From contig NC_090723.1 of assembly GCF_040954835.1 (NCBI RefSeq), positions 1,808,001 through 1,872,000 of the forward strand: 64,000 nucleotides of DNA. Direction: 5' to 3'. This document shows positions 38,831 through 48,400 of this stretch, one piece after another; position 1 is the stretch's first letter, and each line of letters opens with the position of its first letter. The notes below the pieces were generated by a model, which was given only the letters and a program-made list of their open reading frames with translations, ran no database searches and was not told the origin of the DNA. The translations under genes were made by a program, and so were the position numbers. This DNA comes from Lepisosteus oculatus (taxonomy: Eukaryota > Chordata > Actinopteri > Semionotiformes > Lepisosteidae).

Positions 38831-40039
38831 CTTATTTAGTAAAATGAGGTCAGCCCTATAAATGAGACAATAAAATGGCTGGGTTAAGAATAACTCAAAC
38901 TAAACGTGCCTCTTTGTTAATGACCTTAGACCGAATTTTTTTAATGAAAGGGAACAATCACAGTTCATGTTTCATAGAACTCACTTAATCCTGACACAGA
39001 AGTTCAGAACCTCAGAGATTTTCCCAAACCACTAGAGACTAAGTTACAGCCATATTCCAAATAATTGAAACCAGTCACAGCCTCCCTGTTCATACACCTC
39101 TGTCCAATGTGGGGGTCCTGTTTTTGGAACCATAATTACAAAAAAAAATCACAATTTCGAGCTCTACAGTGCCTCATCACAGAAAGGTTAGCTCTGGCTG
39201 GGCCTGCCAGATGTGCACAACAGCTGTCAAAACACCAGGGGGCACTGTTCCATGATAAGCTGAGAATGCTCTGGCCGACACATCCCTATCAACCTCCAGT
39301 GACAACCAGTCACAGTCGGCTAATAACATACTCCGTGATATATACAGTGATATCTTGACTGGAGGGCCAAACTACATTCCACACAACCGCTTCATTAGTG
39401 GACCTCAGTTTAATTCTAATCCAAGCTTTGTCATCCTCTGGGGTAAATTTGTTTTACGATACAGTCCAACGAAACAAGGAAGACAGACATTACCAGCAGA
39501 GAAGACTTTACCACAATGTTACAGGAGATAAGAGAGTTACTTTACATTGTCTGACAGAGATTTAGCTGCAGGGATGAAACATTTCCTGTCTGTTACTTTT
39601 ACAACAGAGGTGCCTCCCAGATGGAAGTAGTGTAAATTCACAATGAAGGGGGTGAGACACACATCCTATAAAGCTCTTGGCCTTTATTTACCACTCTTTG
39701 TTTGCAGAGAATATTTCAGTTGATTGGATTTGCCCCTCAGTATTTAGTCACATGTGATGAGCTAGCTATGGCGAACCCAACACAACAGGGACGACTCGGC
39801 ACTAAACCAGTTACAGTGCAGCTGATATACATAGTAGAGTATAGAGAGGTATACAGTTAGAAACCCAGACTGGCTGCAAAGACTTTCTCTTTCATCAGAG
39901 CTGGGGACGCAGCTGGATTCTTCAGAAGGGGATGGATTGTACAGGCCAGAGACAGCTGCTCAACAGGCTGCAGGTCTGGCCCTGTGGTCCAGAGGTTGTT
40001 AGTCTGAGACTGAATGTCGGTGTTCACTTTATCATTAGA
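38831..40039. other. Intergenic, nothing recognised except a CTCF-like motif
   Basis: No exon or dispersed repeat recognised. ACACCAGGGGGCAC at 39232-39245 matches the CTCF core at 13 of 14 positions. Confidence 0.35.
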
Positions 40040-40378
40040 TTATACTCTGCATGCATCAGAAGGCAAACACAGGCACAGACACTCACAGGGGCCAATTTTT
40101 CCAAAAGCCAATTAATCCACCAGCATGTCTTTGGACTGTGGGAGAAAACCGGAGCACCTGGAGGAAATCCACATGAACACGGGACAACATACAAACCCCA
40201 TGCAGACAGCATGTGACTTAAAATTGAGCTTTTTCTAGATACTAATTCCATTCAAGGTATAGGATATTGTTTCTTTCCCTTGTTCTGCACTCTAATGCTG
40301 TGTGACCAGTACATTCATGTACTGTACATGCCTGGAGCTGCAAGGCAACAACACAAATCACTGTGCCACCAGGCTGCT
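40040..40378 (-). repeat. V-type SINE split by a second element
   Basis: The bridge and central block are at 40040-40212 (CCAATTTTTCCAAAAGCCAA; GTCTTTGGACTGTGGGAG). The missing head appears at 40330-40378 (GAGCTGCAAGGCAACAACAC, CACTGTGCCACCAGGC). Between them lie about 110 bp unrelated to the SINE that recur at 42877-43021. Confidence 0.78.
40216..40322 (+). mobile_element. Short unnamed insertion element, copy A
   Basis: AAATTGAGCTTTTTCTAGAT ... ATTCCATTCAAGGTATAGGA ... AATGCTGTGTGACCAGT ... CATGTAC also occurs, diverged, at 42877-43021. Its presence in the middle of a SINE shows it is mobile or was inserted. It is too short to code for anything and no terminal repeats are clear. Confidence 0.6.
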
Positions 40379-41867
40379 CTGGCTAGATACCAACAGAATG
40401 AAATTAAAAAGAATGAGTGAAAATTTCTCTAATAAGACATTGCCACCTTCATGGGGGTTTTGGTTGTTAATATAATAGGTTAACAAACAACTGTCATTTT
40501 CCGAATTGTGCTTTTTTAACTTGGGGACCATGTCTTCCTGAAGAAAAAGTTAATAATTTATAGAATACTAGCGCCTGCCTTTCCAGCTGTAGCACTTTAA
40601 GCAAGAAGAGGTCATAAAAAACCTGTGTATTAATAGAAAGGACTTTTTTTTCTTACTCTGACGATTCCTGTACACTCATCTCCAAGCTCAATGAAGCTGC
40701 TCCCCCCAAACCCAGCTGTGTGGAGCTTCATCAGAGACCAACACTGCTGAAGAGCGCCCACTAGTGGCAGGATATTCAAAATACATGAGACCAGGAGATT
40801 ACAAGATCAAATAGTAAATCGATGTATCGATAATATAGAGATCGAGGGGAAGAAAGGAAAGAAAAAAAAAGCACTTAAGATGAATATGATCTGATTTACG
40901 AAACCGCCGGTTAGAGGTTTATTGGATCAAAATCTAACCACAACACACTACAACTACTTTGTATAGTTGTGCACGTTATTATACTAAATTGTATGTATTT
41001 GTGTATTCACTGTCGTGAAATGTGTCCACTGTCATTTTTATTTTAACTAAACCAAATAGATTTTATGCTCTGAACGTGCATTTCTAAGGTTTCGTCATGC
41101 GAACGAATTAAAACCCCCAAACGCAACGCCTCCGATTACCTGATAGGGCCAGGAATAATTCAACCGGCCAGTCGTTTCCCTTCTTGTTATGTACGCCGAT
41201 GTTTAACTGCACGTTAGACCAAAGAGGAGTGAGAATCATCATGTGCGTGCAATACGCTGATTATCTGTAATGTTTTTAGATAGCTGTGATCAGACTGAGA
41301 CTTCTGCTGCATAACATGAAATATAAAACAAACAAAAGCAGACTCAAAGCTTCAACGACATCTGCCGTGTTTTCAGCCATTACCTCAGCTCCGTGAAGTT
41401 GAGCCCCTACAGACAGCACAAACGATGAAACCCACCTCGTTCGTTAGTGCAGCTTTTGTGCCGATTTGTTCCGTTGAAAGTAGCGTTTGTACTGCTTTCG
41501 TGCCCAAGATATAGCACCTTGTTTTCCCGGTGATGACGTGACCATGCACGGTGACTTTGACCTCCAGTGACCCCGTCTGCCGAGTTCAAGCGCTCTGTTA
41601 CTGTTTAGCTCGTACCCTTAACATTATAAAGACAATCGATATCCATAAACAATCAATATCCATAAACCTATGAGCCTCCTTAGATGTGAATAATACTAAG
41701 ACATGACACATGGTAATACCATCTATGACATAAACCTGTGGTTGGAATGTATGTAAAATCACCGTAATTGTAAGATCTATGGTTTGTATTTTCTAAGACA
41801 CGTTTTCCTTTTCTTTCCGTGCTGTGACACACTGTTGCTTCCATACCGATGTTGCAAAGATAGGACG
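40379..41867. other. Intergenic, nothing coding
   Basis: CpG is moderately raised at 41100-41230 and 41400-41590. TATCGATA, the fly DREF-site palindrome, occurs at 40825-40832, and a 17-bp tandem (AATCGATATCCATAAAC / AATCAATATCCATAAAC) at about 41634-41668. No exon recognised. Confidence 0.4.
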
Positions 41868-42266
41868 TGTCACGATATATGGACTTTGTGTCACGACATG
41901 GGCTCAGCATATCCTGTCAGGGTATGTACTATTGCAACATATGGACTACTTGTCGCGATATGGGGGCGGGGCATTCTGCCGGGTGGGGGGGGTTTATGTC
42001 ATATCGCGATATACAGGCTTCATGTCGCGACATGGGCGTGACAGTTTGTGTCATATCGCTATATAGGGTCTTTCATGTCGCGACATGGGGCGGGACACTT
42101 GTGCCGGGATATGCCATATCGCGATATACGAGGCTTCATGTCGCAACATGAAGGGGGATGGGGTTGTCATATCGCGATATATGGACTTAATGTCGCGACA
42201 GTGGCGCTATGACAGTGATGCGCCAGACGCAAGGGGTATCGCGATGTGCGCATTCTTATCGTGACA
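41868..42266. repeat. Array of seven paired CpG palindromes (TATCGCGATA / TGTCGCGACA)
   Basis: Centres of the paired 6-bp cores (TCGCGA and its decayed forms) are: 41872/41893, 41934/41955, 42006/42027, 42058/42080, 42121/42143, 42174/42195 and 42241/42261. Spacing within pairs is 21, 21, 21, 22, 22, 21 and 20 bp. Spacing from pair to pair is 52-72 bp. The left member is usually ATATCGCGATAT, the right CATGTCGCGACATG. TGTCGCGATA at 41951, TGTCGCGACA at 42023, 42076 and 42191, and the reverse form at 41889 match the ZBED1/hDREF consensus TGTCG(C/T)GA(C/T)A exactly. GC-rich linkers (GGGCGGGGC, GGGTGGGGGGGG) separate pairs. Frames of 80-94 codons across it are by-products of the repeat. Confidence 0.85.
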
Positions 42267-42876
42267 GGCTATCGGAGTCGTGAACGCGCTGTGGATGCCA
42301 TGACATTCTTTGTCTGCACAACATGGTGACACTTTTTTGCACGTTCCCCACAACGTTTTCAGGAACACTTTTTTTCCCCTGTAGATATTAAAAGCAATTA
42401 TTTTCCGTAAGATTTTCGAAGTAAATTACGGCAATGAATCACACGGTCTCAGTTCTAGTGTGTCGTGACTGATACACAGCTAAGGCGACAGATTTCCACC
42501 TTGCCAGCGGTTGAGGACTTTTGGCGAGGAGGTAATAGGCTTGTTTTGCCTGCCTTCTCCGCATTACAGTACGTAATACAGGATTTTATTGATTACCTAT
42601 GGATTACTTTTAATTCTGTCACGGTTTTCTATATATTTCTTCAAACGCAAATGATGTCAGCTGCCATGAACTGCCTTACATTGTACAGCGTGTCTCACAC
42701 GAATGTTAGTCGTCTGTGCGTTTGGGTTTCTGTAGACTGGTGCTCAAAACCCAGCAGAGGGAGCAATTGATACACCAATTGATTAGGTCTGAAGAATATG
42801 AAGTCCACCGCCAGAGGGAGACATCGTCATGTTTGGTATTAAAACCGTTTTCCCCTTCTCAGTGCGTGTGAATTTA
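42267..42876. other. Intergenic, nothing recognised
   Basis: TGTCGTGACT at 42460-42469 is a one-mismatch version of the ZBED1/hDREF site. The 101-codon frame at 42465-42770 has no recognisable motif. Confidence 0.35.
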
Positions 42877-43021
42877 ATTAAATCGAGCTTTTCTAGATAC
42901 GAATTCTATTCACGATATAGCACATTGTTTTTTTTTCTTTTAGTTGAGTTAATCTCTTCCGCCATATTAGTGTGCCATCTTTTCTGTGCTATAATGCTGT
43001 GTTACCAGTTCACTAATGTAC
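42877..43021 (+). mobile_element. Short unnamed insertion element, copy B
   Basis: AAATCGAGCTTTTCTAGATA, ATTCTATTCACGATATAGCA and AATGCTGTGTTACCAGTTCA align with copy A at 40216-40322. This copy has about 40 bp more in the middle (TTTAGTTGAGTTAATCTCTT). Confidence 0.6.
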
Positions 43022-43414
43022 AAAACATAAGGCAGTAAAAAGCCATTCTGAAGTCATTACAGCATGTGTGGGTTGCTGAATGAGCAGCCTGGGTAGAGTC
43101 TGGGTGTGACTATAGAGGAGTCATCTCTAGAGGTATGAAGAGCTTACTTAAGGGACTCCACAGCCTAAATTAATGGCTTGCAGCAGACACTTTCCTCCAA
43201 AGCAATTTACAGACACTAAAAAATAAACTGTGCATCGATGTCTGCTGCAGCAGTAATTCCTCTCTCATCTGAAAAAAAGCAAATAGTGATACTCTGGGTA
43301 TATTAACTCAGTGGTAATGAATGCTTGTTCTTCAAGAAAGGATCAAGCCAAATGCTTGCTTGTCACATTAAGGTCAAGTTCTATGTTAATAATAATAACA
43401 TATTATCAAACACG

Positions 43415-43735
43415 AACGGCACGGACGTGCAGTGGTTAGCATTGCTGCCTCGCAGCGCTGGGGTCCTGGGCTCAATTCTGGACCTGGGGTTTTATCTGCG
43501 TGGAGTTAATATGTTCTCCTTTGGGTGGGTTTCCTTCCAGAGTCCAGCACTAGTAGATAATTGGCTTCTGGGGATATTGGCTCTGGAGTGAGGAGTGAGT
43601 GCGTGTCTGGGAGTGCCCTGTGATGAACTGGCATCCTGTCCACAGGGTGTTGTGCCTTGCTCCTGTTATTTCTGGGATAGGCTCCTGCTCCCCTTCAACC
43701 CTGAACTGGGAGAAACAGACAGAAAGGGGCTGGTT
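43415..43735 (+). repeat. V-type SINE, near full length
   Basis: Head (GTGGTTAGCATTGCTGCCTC, GGCTCAATTCTGGACCTGGG), central part (GTGGAGTTAATATGTTCTCC) and tail (CCTGTGATGAACTGGCATCC ... GATAGGCTCCTGCTCCCC) are present. The middle is diverged. Confidence 0.82.
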
Positions 43736-43879
43736 ATCAAACTGAATGTGTAAGGTGATCATGAAGTACTGTCATGTCCTTTAGAAAGATCTGCCCTGAC
43801 ATGGTCACTGTAACATACAGTGCACTTTTAAGAATTATTTGAAACTGAAGAAATTCCAGCTTGCTTTTCTTCACATTTT

Positions 43880-44625
43880 CAGCTCCAATGAGTCTTCTTT
43901 CTGAAGTGACTGGAACTGGATTGTTAGTGAAGATGTTAAGATGCTCTTCTTTAAATTACCCTTCAACCAGTTCTCATGCCTGAACAATTGCAACTGCTCC
44001 CTTCTGGCTGGCCATCTGTGCAGTGTCTCCAGCTCATTCTTCTGCTCCTCCTGGTCTTTTCTCTGCCTTCCAAACACTAGTTCTTGCCCACTGCTGTCTT
44101 TGACTCTCTGCCGCAGTCTGTCTCCAGTCCCTCCTACATCCACTGCTCCTCCTTAACCACACTGCCTGTTCCTCTTCTCCAGTCCCCCACCTCCCGGGTC
44201 TGTTCACTATCATCCCTGGATCTGCAGTAATGGAATAAACTACCCATTGAAATCACAGCCCCTCAGTCCCTGGTCACCTTTAACTACCCATTGAAATCAC
44301 AGCCCCTGAGTCCCTGGTCACCTTTAACTACCCATTGAAATCACTGCTGTGAACTTTTACCACCGGCTTATGCTGCTCTCTGCTCCCTGCTGCTCTTTCT
44401 GTCCTGTAATCAATGATTCCTAACCTACACAATGTTTACCTCTCGATGGACATTGTAGTCACAGACACGGCCATTTTTAGATGTGCCTGGCCCACTGATT
44501 TGCTTTTCTTGTCATTTGTACGATTAACTTTCTTTGTCACTATATTTGAACGATTGTCATTTTTAGAATTTAGCTATTGTTGCATTATTGTGTAAGCCAC
44601 CCTGGATAAGAGTATCTGCAATAGT
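43880..44625 (+). repeat. L2/Rex-like LINE 3' end with internal tandem duplication
   Basis: At about 44230 the plus strand encodes WNKLPIEITAPQSLVTF, the C-terminal motif of L2-type ORF2 proteins. The tail near 44590 (TGTAAGCCACCCTGGATAAG, AGTATCTGC) is the usual LINE ending. The WNKLP segment lies in a 44-bp tandem repeat (about 2.5 copies, 44238-44346). The element ends just upstream of the receptor promoter region. Confidence 0.75.
44238..44346 (+). repeat. 44-bp tandem repeat
   Basis: Units begin TACCCATTGAAATCACAGCC at 44241 and 44285, with a partial third at 44329. Two units differ by one base (CTCAGT versus CTGAGT), so the duplication is recent relative to the LINE. 44 is not a multiple of three, so the coding frame is destroyed. 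Confidence 0.92.
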
Positions 44626-44629
44626 CTTC

Positions 44630-45343
44630 TCAGTGGCAGAGCACAAGCCACAGACAGCTGCTGCTGACAGGAAAGGGTTAACGCAGTGAGCACGCAAGCA
44701 GCCCTTCCTTCATTGAGCAGGCAGCCTGCTGCAGGAGTTGTCTAGTGGCTGAATGGAAAAGCATTATCTGACTATCTCTCCAGCGCTCCACATGACAGAC
44801 ACACACACCGAGAGCAGCCAGGCTGTGCAGAAAAGTCAGCACTCCACCGGCCCTGAGAGGACAGAGGGGCTGGCTGCAGATTTCAAAGCTAACAGTTCTA
44901 AAGGAGAGATTAAAAGAAGAGGAAAAGATTCTTTTAAGCATTTGGGTGCTCTCTCAAACTCATTTCCTCTTGGGGACACTCCCAGGGGCTGATAATGGTC
45001 CCTAAATTGTGCACAGCTTCTGCCAGGAAACTGCAAGAGGCAAAACCTTATCTTTCCTCCCGGAAAGGACAGCGAGTTTTTCGTGTGGCTCGTGTGTCGT
45101 TCCCAAAAACAGAGACGTAAAAAGTGAAATACGCAGAGAAGAAAACACGTTCCTCAGCTTGGTTTCTTTTCTTTGTTTTATGTGAGTGGGGTGCTCAAGA
45201 TAACTTTGGAGAACTTTGTGGGACAGGTGATAGAGGAATGTCTGGACCAAGAGACAGGGAGATCGGCCTGCGCTCAGTCTTCTCCTGATAGCATCTTCAC
45301 CACAGACTGCCTCTGGATCAGGGTGACCACGAAGAGAAGGGAG
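44630..45343 (+). promoter_or_regulatory. Putative promoter and 5' UTR of the PTH receptor gene
   Basis: The segment between a LINE 3' end (to about 44620) and the signal-peptide exon is free of recognisable repeats and has mixed base composition. I assign it as promoter plus UTR only from position. PTH receptors often have separate non-coding upstream exons; none can be identified here. No TATA box is convincing. Confidence 0.35.
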
Positions 45344-45412
45344 ATGTTCACACGGGCCTGCAGTGTTCTTCTTGCCTTTCTGGGCTCCATTCTCCCTGAT
45401 GTTTATGCACTG
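45344..45412 (+). CDS. pth3r: PTH receptor exon 1: signal peptide
   Basis: ATG to an exact GTGAGT donor gives 23 codons: [20 protein letters not shown] followed by YAL. This is a basic start, a hydrophobic core and a small-residue cleavage region. The exon ends ...YAL in phase 0, the same junction as PTH1R (AYAL|VDADD in human). This ATG has a purine at -3. An in-frame ATG at 45173 (T at -3) would add 57 residues before the signal peptide, which makes no sense for a secreted N-terminus, so I chose 45344. The 5' end of the exon and its UTR are not resolved. Confidence 0.85.
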
Positions 45413-48400
45413 GTGAGTCCCAACAGCTACACACGACACACAGAGTTAAAGACACTTTTACTGAAACGAGACAATTCCTCATGCTGCATCAGAGCAGCTC
45501 AGACAAAACTTAATTCCAAGTTTCTAAAAGACATCATATCCTGATTGAGCTATGTAACTGCTCTTTGAAATTCACACGGTGCTTGTGTTTAAGTTTTACA
45601 TGTTACAATGTTTCTTTTTTGCATCCCTGACTTTAAAAAAAGGTTTTATTCTGGGAGTTCATGGAACAAAACAGATCTGGGCTTGTGAAATCAGATAGGG
45701 CACAAACCAATTATAGCTGGCATCTTTATTGAATTGTAAGTCTGGTAGACCATCAAACCTAAACAAAACTATCCTGTGGCAATTCTTGTAAAAATCCTGC
45801 AGAATTCTTCTAGAATTCTAAAAACGCATTAAACAGGAACATTACAGTACCGTTCTTACCATTAAGAGATATTTTACAAAATACGCTATCAGAACAATTC
45901 TTATAAACATGAATGTATTGACAAATGGAGCTGTAAGGCCACGGTCAAGGTATTTTTAGTATACTGGTAGCTCTGTTTGATTTTACAGTTTCCTAAAAAA
46001 TATATGGTTGTTTTCACTATTAGTTATTTCACTATTATTAGTGTTTTCACTATGGCGGTTATAATATGTAAAGAAAAAGTAACTTTTAATTGTGTTTGCT
46101 CTATTTGTGTTGTTTTGTATAGAAAGGCTCGGTTCTAATTTATCAACTGTAAAATATTGGACAGAAAATGATTACATTTACATTAGATGTATGGATATTT
46201 TATTAAGTTTGTATTAGTGTAAAATTTTCTTTGAGTACCAAGAGACAAATCTCACATTACATTGTTCCAAATTCCTCTTTAAGATGCAAAACACAGTTGT
46301 TTCTTAAGGCAAGAAGAGTGAAAATAAATTTTACTGTCAGACACAAATATTTTAGGTAACTCTGCCTCCTGAAATAACCAAATACGGAGACAGATCACAC
46401 CATAAAGGAGATGTGTTTTAAACTGATTGCAAGAAAACAGCAGAGTGCCTGTTTGCTCTTTGCTGTCTCTTTCTTGTGAAGGCACATGAAGAAATTAATA
46501 TGGTGTTAATGCAGAAAAAGAGCTTTAATGGCACTGGTGGTGAACAGAGAGGGGCAATCTAATTTTCTTTTGGTAGTTTTTAAGTAGTGTATTTCAGTCA
46601 GGACCAATAAGGTACGATCGGACAGATAGTTTTTGATGCATAGTTGACAATAAGGTTGTACACACACCTACTATTGTAAACTAATAAAGATCACCCTGGC
46701 AGAAATACTGAATTGGCACAACACTTTTAAAAATGAGGGACTAGGCTACATTTAAAAAAGGTCTAATCACCGAGTGATCTATGAGACATAATATACTGTA
46801 TGTATCAATTGCTATTAACCTTAATGCATTACATTTACATTGAAAATGCACATGCTATGCTTCTCGTGAACGGTATCGTACTTGGTATATACAGTACAGT
46901 ATTTTGCGCATCCATGTGCAAATTAATTTTATGCAAGTAGAGAAAAGACTCAGATTAGTGCAGAGCCAAGAAGTAATTTGCAAGTCAGGGTGATTTTAAT
47001 GCACATATTGCTGCTACATTACAAAAAAAAAAAAGAAATTTGATGTTTTTCCCCATCTAAGACCTCTATTAAGACTTTTTTCATTCCATTTAATAAGTGG
47101 CAAAATAAACCTTATGTTGTTTTAATTATCTTAATGGTATTGGAATATGGTTCCTGCATACTTTATGTAGTAGAAGTCAAGGATAAATTTGCATGTCCAA
47201 TTGTTGCTTAAATATCTCTTGGCGGCAGAAGAGAACACAGCAGATCCCTTGCAATCATCCCTACTTTCTGCTTCCCTGACTGTTGTTTACTCAGTGAACC
47301 CTTAAAAGACTGTAAATTCATTTGCAGTTGATGTGATGTTTGCTGTCTTGACCCTCCAGGAACCATTGACCTTGTGAACCTCTGGTTTCCTCAGCTTGTG
47401 TCTGGTCTTGTCTGTTCTGGACACAGCACTGCTGCCACAGAAGGCTCTGGCTCCAGGTTTAAACCAGTATCGCTGAGAAGAGCCGTGAAAAAGTCACACA
47501 CATGGTTTTTTTTACCTTCATACAGTACTTGCATTTCATTCTCCCTTGGTGTTTTTACATCACATGCCAATATGATCAAAATACTAAGAACATGAGAATG
47601 GTTACAAAGCTGAGGAGGCTATTCAGTCCATCCGGATCATTTGACTTGTGGTCACTGATCCAAGTATCTCATTTAGCCATGCCTTGAACGAAGCCAGGCC
47701 ATCAGCTTTGGCTGGGTAGCTTGTTCCAGACCCCCGCTGCCTTTCTGTCAGACTCCTTTCCTCAGTTTCAAGCGCACCTCCCTGTTTCCACTTGCGTTCT
47801 CTGCTTCATGTTTCCCTGATGATTCTAAAGAATTCCACAGAACTTTCTCAGCATTTGAGGATTTTGAATACTTCAGTCTGGTTCCCTTGTAATTGTCCTT
47901 GCAGAAGATTAAAAAGATTCTTTTGGTCTCTGTGGTGTACACAATTTTACATATTTTAAATTAGGCCTTACTAGTGTATTGTACAAAAAAAATACACTAT
48001 TCCCTTGTGTACTATACACTAGAAATAATTGCCTTAAATAAAAGCACTGAAAAACACACAGGATGTACACTGCAGGTATTGTAACAAATCCAATCCTGAA
48101 AACAGGATTGTACGTTTATGCAGTTTATTACAGTCAAGAGGTATTTGTATTTGTAACAAAACATTCTCGACCTTCTTCCATTTTTTACAACATTTTAACA
48201 TCTCTGTCTTATTTTGCCTTGTGTTACAATCTTAAAGGAATTTAAATAAATGTCTGTCTTAAGGAGCCTTTCTTCCAGATATACACCCCATTTTTTTCAT
48301 TCAACATATTACACTGTTAGTTCAGTCTGCAGCCAAGTCATAACAGAGGTTATATGAGGTCAAAGGTCCTAGACTTAGACACTAAGTATTCTATTGATGT

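Noticed and set aside
41784..42151. Three overlapping forward frames with repeated SRY..SRHG-like peptides across the palindrome array
   Set aside because: All three frames are open because the repeat unit lacks stops; the peptide repetition simply reflects the DNA repeat.
41868..42266. CRISPR-like array
   Set aside because: Repeats are palindromic, spacers are not of constant length or unique, and the DNA is vertebrate.
45173..45343. Upstream in-frame ATG giving a 57-residue N-terminal extension of the receptor
   Set aside because: It would bury the signal peptide, has a poor start context and has no counterpart in the family.
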